Of a stretch of DNA of 64,000 nt, positions 38,068-48,900 are shown piece by piece; position 1 is the stretch's first letter, and each line of letters opens with the position of its first letter. Location of the stretch: the NCBI GenBank assembly GCA_965116215.1, contig OZ220494.1, forward strand, positions 1,760,587-1,824,586, in the 5' to 3' direction. Position numbers and translations under genes: made by a program. The stretch comes from CBDBKL01 sp965116215. Lineage in GTDB: Bacteria > Bdellovibrionota > Bdellovibrionia > Bdellovibrionales > JAKFYE01. The notes beneath the pieces were generated by a model. The model did no database searches. It was not told the origin of the DNA and worked only from the letters and a program-made list of their open reading frames with translations.

Positions 38068-39291
38068 ATGAGCACAAAAGGAATTGTGGCTGGTCTTGAT
38101 ATTGGGGCAACCCAAATTGTTGTCGTCATTGCCCTTCCCAGGGGCGATTCTGTTGAAATTATTGGTGTGGGTTCTGTTCCCAGTCAAGGACTCCGTAGGG
38201 GTGCTGTTGTTAGTATTGAAAACACCATACGGGCTATAAAGTCTGCAAAAAAAGAAGCGGAACTTATGGCTGGTGTGCGTTTGGACTCTGTCTATATTGG
38301 TGTTCTGGGAAATTCTGTGTCTTCGTTTGATTCGAGGGGCATGGTGGCTCTTAAGGATCATGAGGTCAGCACAAGAGATGTTCAAAGGGTTGTGGATGCG
38401 GCTAAGGCGGTAACGGTTCCTGCCAATTGTGAAATTTTACATATTTTACCTAGAGATTTTAGAGTCGATAACCAAGAGGGCATTACAGATCCTGTAGGTA
38501 TGTCTGGTGTTCGTTTAGAGTCCAATGTTCATATTGTTACGGTGGAACGAGCGGGGTTACAAAATATTGTAAAGTGCACTAAGAGAGCTGGGCTGGAAGT
38601 GAGTGGGTTGGTTTTGAATTCTTTAGCCTCCGCCTATGCGACTTTGCAAGAGGATGAAAAGCATCTTGGTGTCGCTCTTGTAGACATTGGTGGCAGTACA
38701 ACTGATATTATTGTCTATGTACAAGGGAGTGTGGCTTACACATCTATGCTCCCCTTTGGGGGAAATCATATCACAAATGATGTGGCTGTGGGCATGAGGA
38801 CACCACCTTCCTGCGCTGAGGAGATTAAAGAAAGTCATGGTTGTGCTTTGGTCAAATTGGCAGATGATAGTGAGATGCTTGAAATTCCAGGTGTGGGAGG
38901 GCGGCCGTTACGAGCAGTTCCTCGTAAGCATTTAGCTCAGGTGATTGAACCTCGGGTGGAAGAAATATTGAGTTACATACACAATGATCTTTTAAAAAGT
39001 GGGATGATGGGCTTGATAGGCTCAGGAGTTGTTTTAACAGGGGGGTCTAGCCAATTAGAAGGACTTATTGAAATGGGGGAGTTTATATTTGATATGCCTG
39101 TTCGAAAAGGTGTTCCGATCAATTTTAGTGGCTTGACGGATTTTGTCTGTTTGCCTGAGTATGCAACAAGTATCGGGTTAGTGTTATATGGTAAGGAAGT
39201 GAGTCGGATAAAATCAAAACGATTATTAAAGGTGCCAGGGGCACCTCGGTTTTTAGGTAGAATAAAAGATTTAATAGATTCAGCATTTTAA
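38068..39291 (+). CDS. ftsA: Cell division protein FtsA
   Basis: FtsA is the actin-like ATPase that ties FtsZ filaments to the membrane. Motifs are GLDIGATQIVVVIA at the N-terminus, the phosphate-2 loop ALVDIGGSTTDIIVY, and VVLTGGSSQLEG. The C-terminus ends in an amphipathic helix (FLGRIKDLIDSAF), the usual membrane anchor. I use the ATG at 38068, which has AAGGGA in front; an ATG seven codons earlier is poorly spaced. 407 aa, normal length. Confidence 0.95.
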   Translation: MSTKGIVAGLDIGATQIVVVIALPRGDSVEIIGVGSVPSQGLRRGAVVSIENTIRAIKSAKKEAELMAGVRLDSVYIGVLGNSVSSFDSRGMVALKDHEVSTRDVQRVVDAAKAVTVPANCEILHILPRDFRVDNQEGITDPVGMSGVRLESNVHIVTVERAGLQNIVKCTKRAGLEVSGLVLNSLASAYATLQEDEKHLGVALVDIGGSTTDIIVYVQGSVAYTSMLPFGGNHITNDVAVGMRTPPSCAEEIKESHGCALVKLADDSEMLEIPGVGGRPLRAVPRKHLAQVIEPRVEEILSYIHNDLLKSGMMGLIGSGVVLTGGSSQLEGLIEMGEFIFDMPVRKGVPINFSGLTDFVCLPEYATSIGLVLYGKEVSRIKSKRLLKVPGAPRFLGRIKDLIDSAF

Positions 39292-39311
39292 TATTTTTTA
39301 AAGGGGGAAAG

Positions 39312-40655
39312 ATGTTTGAACTGGAAGAGAGTAGAGGTGTTGGAGCAAATATCAAGGTCATTGGTGTTGGTGGAGGTGGAAGCAACGCTATTGAGACAAT
39401 GATTGAGTCTGGTTTGGAGGGCGTTGAATTTATTGTTGCCAATACAGATAAACAAGCACTTTATGCTAATCGCGCAGAAGTTAAAATCCAGCTGGGAGAA
39501 GAGTTAACTCGTGGACTAGGTGCAGGTGCCAATCCAGAGACAGGTCGACGTGCGGCTATTGAGTCCTACAATAATGTTGTTGAAAGAGTTGAAGGCGCAG
39601 ATATGGTCTTTGTAACAGCTGGAATGGGAGGAGGAACTGGAACAGGGGGAGCTCCTATTGTTGCAAAAATTGCTAAAGAAATGGGGGCCTTAACCATTGG
39701 AGTTGTCACAAAACCTTTTCTCTTTGAGGGTAAAAAAAGGTTGCGTTATGCCAATGAAGGGATTGATGAACTCAAGGCCAGTGTAGATACGCTCATTGTT
39801 ATCCCAAATCAAAAACTTCTTCATATTTCTAATGAGCGCACCCCTCTTCTTGAAACTTTTAAGAAGGCAGATGAAGTTCTACTGCAAGCTGTTCAGGGGA
39901 TTTCGAGCCTTATTAATGTTAATGGCTTAATCAATTTAGATTTTGCAGACATTCGTACTGTAATGCTCAATAAAGGAATAGCACTTATGGGTACAGGGGT
40001 GGCAAGTGGTGAGAATCGTGCCATTGAAGCGGCAACAAATGCTATTTTGTCTCCTTTGCTTGAAGATGTCAAAATTGACGGAGCAACGGGTATTATTATT
40101 AATGTCACCGGCGGATCTGATTTGAGTTTGTATGAAGTCAATGAAGCCTCGACATTAATTACAGATGCAGCACATGAAGATGCGGAAATTATTTTTGGTG
40201 CAGTGATTGATGAATCAATGAAAGATGAAATTCGAGTGACTGTCATCGCAACAGGATTTGAACAGGGGATTCAACAAATTTCTTTGTCTCATCAAACGGA
40301 GATTATGAATAAGCCTGTATCAGATCATACTATTCAGTCACCGATGATAGATAATAAAGGAGAACAAGATATAGATGCCTGTCGAGAAAGCGATGATTTA
40401 TCTCTGTTGTCAGAGATGAAGGCATTGTCATCGGAGAAGAAAAAGATAAGTGCAAGGCAGGTATTATTACAAAAAGCACGAGCTTATCGTCGCAGCGGAG
40501 AAGAGCCTTCATCAAAGCAATTGGATATGAATGTTGAGAATGAGCAAGGAGAGTCTTCTAGAGAATCAAAAGGGTCAAAGGCCCCTTTTGATAGTAAGGG
40601 ATTCGATGTTCCTGCTTTTATTCGACGTCAGCAAAAAACCACTTTGGATGTTTAG
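39312..40655 (+). CDS. ftsZ: Cell division GTPase FtsZ
   Basis: FtsZ is the tubulin homologue that builds the division ring. The 447-aa protein has IKVIGVGGGGSNAIETM, the tubulin signature GGGTGTGGAP, the synergy loop NLDFADIRTVM, a variable linker of about 100 residues from roughly 335, and the conserved C-terminal peptide FDVPAFIRRQ that binds FtsA. A strong AAAGGGGGAAAG ribosome site precedes the ATG. It is the last dcw gene here. Confidence 0.98.
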   Translation: MFELEESRGVGANIKVIGVGGGGSNAIETMIESGLEGVEFIVANTDKQALYANRAEVKIQLGEELTRGLGAGANPETGRRAAIESYNNVVERVEGADMVFVTAGMGGGTGTGGAPIVAKIAKEMGALTIGVVTKPFLFEGKKRLRYANEGIDELKASVDTLIVIPNQKLLHISNERTPLLETFKKADEVLLQAVQGISSLINVNGLINLDFADIRTVMLNKGIALMGTGVASGENRAIEAATNAILSPLLEDVKIDGATGIIINVTGGSDLSLYEVNEASTLITDAAHEDAEIIFGAVIDESMKDEIRVTVIATGFEQGIQQISLSHQTEIMNKPVSDHTIQSPMIDNKGEQDIDACRESDDLSLLSEMKALSSEKKKISARQVLLQKARAYRRSGEEPSSKQLDMNVENEQGESSRESKGSKAPFDSKGFDVPAFIRRQQKTTLDV

Positions 40656-40800
40656 GGGTTTGAGTATTGGTAACTGTACTTCTAGTGAAACAAGGATAAA
40701 AGGCTAGGTCAGGTTTTAGTCTTGGATAGGGTTTAGCGGCAGCTTAGAATATCAAAGTAGGTGTAATGCTTTTTATTAGATATAAGACCTTCTTTCTATA

Positions 40801-41529
40801 ATGGAACGTATCAGGGCTTATTTTATATCCGATATTCATGTGAAGAGTGAGACTTCTCATAGAGGGGAGCTATTCATTCGCTTTTTAAATGAACTACCTA
40901 ATGATGTGACTCATTTGTTTTTACTTGGAGATATTTTTGAGTTTTGGATAGGGAGACATTCTTATTGGATCGAAAAATTTCAGACTATCTTTCGTAGGAT
41001 TAATGCTTTAAGCGAAAGTGGCATTCAGGTTCATTATATAGAGGGTAACCATGATATTTCAATTGCGGAGGCATGGCCTGGAATTCATGTTCATACAGAT
41101 TTTTTAGATATTTGGTTAGGAGATAAGTTATTTCACCTTGAGCATGGGGATAAATTTAACCCAAAGGATTATGGGTATCTTTTTTTAAGATGGTTTTTAC
41201 GATCAAAGGGTTTTCATAGTATATACAAAAATATTTCTGGAAATAATCTTTGGAGAATAGGTACGTATTTAAGTGAGAAAAGTAGAGTATATTCTAATCA
41301 GCTAGAACAAAGTCAACAAGAAAAAATAAAACAGTATTGTATAAAGTATGCAAAGGAAAAAATAAAAGAAAGGGACTATAATTATATGGTGATGGGCCAT
41401 ACTCATCTTGAGATGATGGAGCACTTATCTGAAACGTTTTATTATATTAATTTAGGAAGTTGGATAGAGTCACCACAGTATGGATTTTATGATGGTACAA
41501 ACTTCAAAATGATTTCAGTGGAGTTATGA
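40801..41529 (+). CDS. lpxH: UDP-2,3-diacylglucosamine diphosphatase, LpxH-like
   Basis: A 242-aa metallophosphoesterase with every metal-binding motif of the family: FISDIH, LGDIFEFW, EGNHD, LEHGDKF and MGHTH. LpxH hydrolyses UDP-2,3-diacylglucosamine to lipid X in lipid A synthesis, at the inner face of the membrane. The GDxFEFWxG form is characteristic of LpxH rather than general phosphoesterases. Its presence supports an LPS-type outer membrane. It lies 145 bases after ftsZ and is convergent with recN. Confidence 0.85.
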   Translation: MERIRAYFISDIHVKSETSHRGELFIRFLNELPNDVTHLFLLGDIFEFWIGRHSYWIEKFQTIFRRINALSESGIQVHYIEGNHDISIAEAWPGIHVHTDFLDIWLGDKLFHLEHGDKFNPKDYGYLFLRWFLRSKGFHSIYKNISGNNLWRIGTYLSEKSRVYSNQLEQSQQEKIKQYCIKYAKEKIKERDYNYMVMGHTHLEMMEHLSETFYYINLGSWIESPQYGFYDGTNFKMISVEL

Positions 41530-41726
41530 ATAAAGAATGAGTTATCTTGTAGAAGGAGCTTTGTGGTATTCATTGGCTCTTTTTGTCCTATAGGTAAACA
41601 TTATGTAAGAAGTCATTTTTGCATTATTAAAAAGGGGAGGATATAAGTTTCTATGTACTGTCGGAAGAATGCAAGAAATGCACATAATTTATAAGTGTAT
41701 GGATTAGTCTTCCTTGTTAGGATTTT

Positions 41727-43415
41727 TTAAATAGATTCAGAACTGAGGTCTAATAATTTTTTAGCATGATCTATGCTTGTTTTTTTTGTCTTTGTACCCG
41801 AAATAAGTCGAGCAATTTCTTTTATTCTATCTTTTTGTTTCAGTTTTACAATGCCTACTTCTGAGCCATCACTGTCGAACACCTTTGATACACAATAGTG
41901 AGTATCTGCAAAACAAGCCACTTGTGCCAAATGTGTAACGCACAAAACTTGTCCTCCCTTGGCAATAGATTTCAATTTTCGACCCACCATCTCTGCTGTT
42001 GGTCCACTTACCCCCGTATCCACTTCATCAAAAATATATGTTCGAGGAACCTCCCCATCACCTGTTGTTCTTTTAATAGCTAATAAAATACGACTTAATT
42101 CACCTCCACTGGCAATTTTTTGAAGAGGTTTAGGTTGATCTTTTATCGAGTCTTGAATAGTAAACTCTATTTCAGTGCATCCTGTTCGGCTGAGCTGTGT
42201 GTGTTTCTGAATTTTCAGTCCAAATAAAACTCCACCCATATTGAGTTCGCTGAGTTCAGCATTTATCGAATCAATAAAAACTTGAATCCTCTTCTTTCGT
42301 ATGGAATGAAGTGATTCAGCCTCTTTAGCTAGGGAGGTTTCAAGACGTGCTAACTCTTCTTTGAGTCTGTGGAGTTCTTGTTCTTGGTTTTTGAGCTTCT
42401 TTATATCTCTTTGAATATTTTCATGAGCCTTTGAAATTGTTGTATCTCTATACTTTTTTTGTAGCTTTCTCAGTTGAGAGATGCGCTGTTCTAATTTTTC
42501 TTTTTCATTTGGATTCCATGTATTTGATTCCCATTCTTTTTTTAACTCATAAGATATATCTTCTAATTCTAGTTTTATCGAATCGAGTGATTTACAGATT
42601 GTTTGAATTTGAGGGTCAGAAAGACTTTCCCCCATGTTTTTGAGATGATCTATTTGTGGCAATATGGCCCCTGTGTCTTCTGATAGAATACTCAATGCCG
42701 CTTGAGACCAATTTTGGATTTTATCGGCCTCTTTCATGCGTCTATAATCAGTTTCTAGGGTCCGTTCTTCTTCTGGCTTGAAATTAAGCGATTCAATTTC
42801 TTGTATTTGATATTCTAAAAAATTTAATTCTTTTTCATAACTCTGTTGATTTTGTTCTACATTTTGGATTTTACTCTTTATTCCAGACCAAGTTGTGTAT
42901 AGTTTTTCATAAGCTGTGCGCTTATTCATGATTCCAGAATAAAGATCTACAAGGTCTAAGTGGTAAGATTTTGAAAGAAGATTTTTATTATCATTTTGGC
43001 CAGTGACTTCAATTAAAGGAACTTGACCTGTGAGTTCTAGAAGGGGGGAGACGATACATATTAAAGTGTTTAAACTCTCTAAGCTGCCATTAAGATAAAT
43101 TTTATTTCTTCCTGTTTTAGAAATGATCCTTTTAACAACAAGGGTGTCATCAGGATTTTCAATTCCATGAGTTTCAAGTAGTTGAGTAATGTCTGGACGA
43201 AGATGGATATCAAAAAGACCCTCTATACTCGCCCTATCGGACTGACGACCAACTATATCAGAGGATGACTTTCTCCCCATTAAAAGACTCAGGCTTTTTA
43301 AAAGTATAGATTTACCACTGCCCGTTTCTCCACTAATAACATTAAACCCTTGTTCAAATTCAATATTTATATTGTCTATGATTGCAAAATTAGAAACTTT
43401 TAGCTCTAAGAGCAT
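41727..43415 (-). CDS. recN: DNA repair protein RecN
   Basis: RecN is an SMC-like ATPase acting early at double-strand breaks. The 562-aa protein has Walker A GETGSGKSILLKSLSL near residue 29, two long coiled-coil stretches (about 160-220 and 300-360), then the ABC signature ASGGELSRILLAIK and Walker B TYIFDEVDTGVSG. This is the standard layout and length. The start ATG is at 43415. The convergent neighbour is lpxH. Confidence 0.96.
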   Translation of the reverse strand: MLLELKVSNFAIIDNINIEFEQGFNVISGETGSGKSILLKSLSLLMGRKSSSDIVGRQSDRASIEGLFDIHLRPDITQLLETHGIENPDDTLVVKRIISKTGRNKIYLNGSLESLNTLICIVSPLLELTGQVPLIEVTGQNDNKNLLSKSYHLDLVDLYSGIMNKRTAYEKLYTTWSGIKSKIQNVEQNQQSYEKELNFLEYQIQEIESLNFKPEEERTLETDYRRMKEADKIQNWSQAALSILSEDTGAILPQIDHLKNMGESLSDPQIQTICKSLDSIKLELEDISYELKKEWESNTWNPNEKEKLEQRISQLRKLQKKYRDTTISKAHENIQRDIKKLKNQEQELHRLKEELARLETSLAKEAESLHSIRKKRIQVFIDSINAELSELNMGGVLFGLKIQKHTQLSRTGCTEIEFTIQDSIKDQPKPLQKIASGGELSRILLAIKRTTGDGEVPRTYIFDEVDTGVSGPTAEMVGRKLKSIAKGGQVLCVTHLAQVACFADTHYCVSKVFDSDGSEVGIVKLKQKDRIKEIARLISGTKTKKTSIDHAKKLLDLSSESI

Positions 43416-43586
43416 AATAAATTCTCCACATTCTAAAAATAGAGTTCATAATACTTTAAGTCGTTTATTCTTTATCAATCTTTTTAAATGAATAAAAGCT
43501 CTATTTTTCAATACAAAGGAATTTGAACTTCAATTTAACTATAGAAGGATATTTTTAGGAACTATTTCTCTATTGAGTCAAATACT

Positions 43587-44696
43587 TTAGCGTTTACTAA
43601 GATTTCTTTTTTCCCAAGAGCGAACCTTTAGTCTTGCTTCATCAAATAGCTTCTTATAATTTGCATAAGTGATATTTCTTACCACTATAGGAGAAAGTTC
43701 TTTCCAAATCTTATCATATAACCTGAGGACATTTTCATACTTTTGTGGTGTTGGGGAAACCACATCTGATCCAAATAAAATACGAGTTGAATGACGACTC
43801 AAAAATGTCTTCCATTGACGAGTTAAAGATTGATCTTTAAAAAATTGTTTGGCGACTAAGTCCCAAGAGATGTCTATAAAAAGGTTAGGGTTTTTTTTGA
43901 GAAGAGAAGTCAGCCAATAAGTGTGCTTTTTTCTTGCTGTGACATAGCGACCAAGGCCGGAATGGGCCCATATGATTTTAGTTTTTGGATGCCTTTTAAA
44001 AAGCTTTGTCAGTGCTTCAAGGTAGGTCGGTTGCTTTTGATTATGGGAGATCATGGCATCCACATCACAGTGAAGAATGACGACTAGACCCACTTTTGCT
44101 GCAAAGTCGAGAATTTTTCCAAGAGAGGGATCTTCGATATTGGCAGCTCCTCCTACAATTTTACTAGAGACCACCTCTTTTTTAATGGAAAATTCACCAA
44201 TTCCACTAAAGACTCCTGGAAAGTTAAGTAACATACTTTTTATATGATCTGTAGCTCGGCCATCTGTAGGATTAAAACCCACAATCATGGGATCAAACAT
44301 TTCTTTTTTCTTGTTGTCTAGAGCTTGATATTCAGATGCAATGACAGCATCAATAGCACTGTAGTAATAGAGGGATTGGTCATCGTGAAGATAGTAGGAT
44401 GGGGCGATGCTCGTTTCCATATTCCATTTTTGTTGGAGAGGAATACCAAAGACAGCTGCTCTTTTTACATTTTTGGAGGCAAGAATGGAGTATGTTTCTT
44501 CAAGAGTAATACCTTGTTGAATATAATTTCTTGTATGGAGGTGAGCGTCTGCAATGAGATGAGAACGTTGTTTGGAGGGTGTGCTTTTGGCGGCTGAGTT
44601 TTCTTCTAAGAGATTTGATTGTGAGGGCTTTTTTAAGATTGAGCAAGAGGTCAGAAAGGTGATAGTCAGTAGGATAGGAAAAAGATTTTTAAACAT
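43587..44696 (-). CDS. Amidohydrolase-family lipoprotein (amidohydrolase 2 type)
   Basis: The protein (369 aa) begins with a lipoprotein signal ending FLTSC (Cys18). The rest is a metal-dependent TIM-barrel hydrolase: ADAHLH (metal-binding HxH), GIGEFS, LHCDVD, WAHSGLGR and LFGSDVV near the C-terminus, the expected positions for the amidohydrolase superfamily. Most relatives are cytosolic; membrane anchoring outside the cytosol is unusual. Substrate unknown. It lies between recN and nadK on the same strand but with gaps of 86 to 170 bases, so co-transcription is uncertain. Confidence 0.85.
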   Translation of the reverse strand: MFKNLFPILLTITFLTSCSILKKPSQSNLLEENSAAKSTPSKQRSHLIADAHLHTRNYIQQGITLEETYSILASKNVKRAAVFGIPLQQKWNMETSIAPSYYLHDDQSLYYYSAIDAVIASEYQALDNKKKEMFDPMIVGFNPTDGRATDHIKSMLLNFPGVFSGIGEFSIKKEVVSSKIVGGAANIEDPSLGKILDFAAKVGLVVILHCDVDAMISHNQKQPTYLEALTKLFKRHPKTKIIWAHSGLGRYVTARKKHTYWLTSLLKKNPNLFIDISWDLVAKQFFKDQSLTRQWKTFLSRHSTRILFGSDVVSPTPQKYENVLRLYDKIWKELSPIVVRNITYANYKKLFDEARLKVRSWEKRNLSKR

Positions 44697-44782
44697 ATAT
44701 AAAATGGTTCTTTCTAGTTTTTTCTTTTTATAAAGACACCATCTGTTTTCTTGAAAGTCAAGAACAATGTATTTTTTAAATT

Positions 44783-45673
44783 TTAAATTCTTTTCCCAAA
44801 CTTCATTTTTTCTCTGAGAGTTTCAAAATAACAGTGTTCCGGAGTGGCATAAAAGATATGATCTTTTGGTGAACGCTGAATTATAATTTCATCTTTATTA
44901 TTGATATTTCCACCGAATTGTCCATCTAACATAAAGACAGCTTTTTGAGTGCTTTGATTCACTTTAATAATAATCTCTTTTTTATCAGATAAAGTAATCG
45001 ATCTATTGGTGAGACTATGTGGGCAGATGGGGGTAACAACTATAGCTGATACACTAGGGTGGATGATGGGACCTCCTGCGGCTAAGTTATAGGCTGTTGA
45101 GCCTGTCGGTGTACTGACAATTAACCCATCAGCTTTAACACTACTAATGAGTTTCTGATTGGAATAGATACTTAAGCTGATAAGGTGTGTGACTGGTCCT
45201 CTTTCAAGGACTAAGTCATTTAAGGCTAAGTACGTTGTTAAAGGCTTCCCTTTTTTATGAATGCCAACTTTTAACATGGATCGCATTTCAATTCTCATTT
45301 TACCTTTGAGAATATGATCCAATATTTGCTCTACTTGAGTAATAGGCTCTGTAAGAAATCCAAGTGAACCCAAATTGATACCAAAAATGGGGATGGATCG
45401 TCCATCAATAAGTCGGACGGCCTTTAAGTATGTACCGTCTCCTCCTAAGACAATAAAAAGGTCTATTTGATCTATTTGTGTTTTTCGAAGCATTTTTGTC
45501 TTTGGAAGAGTTTTTTGTTTGGGGTGAGAGTAGCAGGATATCTTGTGATTTTGCGCCCATTGAATAACCCTTTGAGCCAGTTGTAGAGCTTCTTTTTTTC
45601 TAGGGCGGTAGACAATTCCAATACTTTTTAGAGTTGTCCGTTTTTTGTGAACTCTTGCTTTGGCTTGCTTCAT
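44783..45673 (-). CDS. nadK: NAD kinase
   Basis: NadK phosphorylates NAD to NADP in the cytosol. The 296-aa protein has the GGDGT motif (VLGGDGTYLKAVRL), NLGSLGFLTE, NDLVLERG, and the TPTGSTAYNLAAGGPI segment, all diagnostic. The N-terminal residues 1-15 are a basic extension. The start ATG at 45673 is the only good choice seen. Confidence 0.96.
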   Translation of the reverse strand: MKQAKARVHKKRTTLKSIGIVYRPRKKEALQLAQRVIQWAQNHKISCYSHPKQKTLPKTKMLRKTQIDQIDLFIVLGGDGTYLKAVRLIDGRSIPIFGINLGSLGFLTEPITQVEQILDHILKGKMRIEMRSMLKVGIHKKGKPLTTYLALNDLVLERGPVTHLISLSIYSNQKLISSVKADGLIVSTPTGSTAYNLAAGGPIIHPSVSAIVVTPICPHSLTNRSITLSDKKEIIIKVNQSTQKAVFMLDGQFGGNINNKDEIIIQRSPKDHIFYATPEHCYFETLREKMKFGKRI

Positions 45674-45981
45674 ATTTCTCTATTCAGACTATCTTAACTG
45701 TGTATGAGATGTAAACTGTGTTGTTTTAATGGAAGGGGGTTCAAGAAATAAGACACAATGCGCCTATTTATAGGTATGTAACAATTTTTTTCAGTCTTAC
45801 CTATGAGTACTTTGCAATGGGGCTCTCTTATTGAATATTAAAAACACTGAATGATTTCAAGAGTTTCATTCAAAGATTGGATGGAGGTGCGATTTCTTAT
45901 CATTTTTTAAATCCGTTTTTCATTTTTATTTATTCCTTTTGGAGGATAAAGAAAGATTTTTCTTGAAGTCAGGAATCGAAA
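45674..45981. other. Divergent promoter region of nadK and the large lipoprotein gene
   Basis: A 308-base AT-rich stretch between divergent genes. A ribosome site (AGGA) sits eight bases before the ATG at 45982. No RNA gene or strong repeat seen. Confidence 0.4.
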
Positions 45982-48900
45982 ATGCTTCAAATTCCTATGC
46001 CGATTTTCAGTGTATTCATTGGTATTGTTGTATCGTTAACGGGTTGCTCACAAACTCTTTTTCCCCCTCGTGTTCATGTTTCCTATGGAGAGTGTGAAAA
46101 TATTCGATTGGGTTCTACAAATGCTGCATTTTTAGAAGCATTGAACTGTTTATCTCAAAATAATCGCTCGATACATTCGTTCAGAGACTATGTCATGGGT
46201 TTATCTAGGGTGGATCCAGAAAGTGAGTCATTAATCCAACTTATATTAGGGCTTCAGAAGCAAAACTTGAGACGCGATTTTCATGAGGTTATACGTGGAG
46301 TGGGGGAGAGTGGATTGCTGAATGTCCTTTCTCAATTCTTATCTGACTTAGATACGTATTCGCAAAGATTTCATAATGGGAGTATTATAGATAATATAAG
46401 AGCTATCTTACAGACTCCTTCACATTGGGAAAAGGCGAGCAGCTTTTTTAAGAGCGATTTTTTGTATTGGTCCATCAGAAAAATGGCTCATACAGTGCCC
46501 AGTGAGTCCTTTGGTCATATACTCAATAGAAAATGGGAACATTTATTTCAGCAGAGACATTTTCATACCATTTTACAATCTTTAGCGACCGAGAGTTTAA
46601 TAAATGTATTAAAGCCTATGAGTAAAGATCTAAAGGGTACAGAAAGATTTATTCATACATTAGGTTCAGGGGACAAACATACAACTCCTATTTTTATATT
46701 TTCAGGATTAGTTCAGTTTGCGTCTACAGAAGTCAGATGTCCCAGAGTCAGAAGAAATATCCCCAGTTATTTAAACTTTTTAGAAACTCAATTTCAACAA
46801 CGTATGAGTGATGGTCTTGCGATGAGACGATTTACAATGATTGAGATTCCTGTATTTTCTACGTTTGTTATTCAAAACTGTAATGTGACTCCAGTTGAGC
46901 GACAGGGTTTACAAAATGGATTACAATCTTTGGGGCAAATTGTGAAGTCCAAATCTCATGGAGTGTTGTCCTTATTTTTAACAGCTGTTAAAGAGGAGTG
47001 GGGTGATTTTTCAAAAATTGGAGATATTTTTAATAAAACATCTGCACCGTTCTTAGAGTTTTTCTTTTCCAGTATTACTAAAGCAAATGTAGAAGAAGAC
47101 TTTGTCTCTGCTCTTTCAGACGAGTACACTTATGAAACTCATGGTGCCTTTAGAAGTTGGGTTCAATTATTAGAGAATGAAGACGTCATGAGAATAATAA
47201 ACATTCTCGGAGCTTATCGAGATCGGTATCCGGTGCAATTTGTGAATCATTTGGAGGAGCTATTTGGTGCTTTACAGAAGGCATTGCAGAGTGAGTATTC
47301 CACTCTTTATTCTTTAGGGCATGTCCTTTCCAAAGTTTCTGAACTTGTAAATCTTGAATCTCAAAGTGGTCTTTATTTTGTTAATACAGTTCAATCGGAG
47401 GCATTTAGAGAGTTTTTTGACTCTCTTTATACTTTGGAAAAGTCAGGAGAACTCAGTGGATTGTTGGGTTTTATATTAGAAGTTAATGGGTATGACCAGC
47501 ATTTAAAACCTAAAGTGGTGCGATTGCCAAGGGTGAGTCTCCCCAAAGAGGAATCAGAAGAGAACTGGGGTAGTGGGTATCATCGGTGTTATCAATTAAG
47601 GGGAGGATTATTTGGTAGCGTAGATGATTTTCAACGAGTATTTGAATGTTTTAACGCTGATAATGAGGTTCCTCATTTAAATGAAGCTATTTATCTTTTA
47701 AAAGATAATGGTCAATTGGATTGGTTCATGAATTTTTTGAGAAATAAGTTATTGGTGGGCACAAGCTTTGATCAATTCATCTCTAAGTTAGAAAGGGATA
47801 TAAGCTCCGGAGAGGCTGTTGAGTTTGCTAAAAATTTGTTAAATATTCCTACAAGTTCCAGAGAAAGTTTATTACTCGAAGATTACTTTAAAGATTTTCA
47901 AAATTCTAAGCAAATACTATGGGCTTTCTTATCAGTTTTAAATTCTTCACATGCTCCTACTGCATTTGAAGGTCTTAGGGAATTACAGGCCTTAGATGCT
48001 ATTACACCTCCTTTAGCCGTCAACAGGCAGATTTTTTACAGAACCTATGGTCTATTTTCAGAGGATTTGGTTCAGCGTCTTATAGATGGGGTGGAGAGAT
48101 TTATTGAGAATGAACATAATAATTTTTTAAGTTTACTAGAATTTAAGTCAGAAGAGGTTTTTGGCTTTTTGCAATCTTTAAAAAAATCACTTTCTCATAA
48201 TGAAATTGAAAAACTTGTATACGGTATAGAGTGGGCTGTGAGTGATCTACAGAAAGTGAAATATTGGTATGGCCCTGAAATGGATGATTATGTCGAAAAA
48301 ACCTTCACTCCACTCCAGAGAATTGAAATTTTAATGGAAGTGTCAGATTTAGAGTTATGGCCATGGTTGGAGCCTATTGGGCTTGGGGCAGAGCATTTTG
48401 GAACTCATGCTATGGGTGTTTTTTTAAATGCCAGGACTTCATTAGAAGCTCTAAGATCTTTAAAGCGGAAAATGGAGATAGGACAAATCATCCTTAAGTT
48501 GTCTAAAAAGAATAGACAGAGGGCGAGAAATTTAAAAGAGAACTTTGATATTCTTTTTGAATTTGAATCTCGAGGACTCACGGGAGTCGTTCATCACTTT
48601 TTAAAAAGCAGTCCGAAACAGAGCTTAAATCCATTTACACATTCTCAACTTATTAAGCACGGTTTTCTTGGTTTACATATACTTTATTCTAATAAAAGAT
48701 TGAAATCTTCTCTTAGGGGTTTGTTGACATGGTTGACCCTGCAAAGTGAAAAAAACTTGTTTGTCTTTTCTAAGCGTTTTTCAGATTATAAAAAATTAAT
48801 TGATTTGAGAGCTATTGAAATGAATAGGTTAGATGCTTTACTGACCGCAGCTCCTTTTATTTTTACTTCTCCAGAACTTATAGGATGGGCTGCAAAGAAT

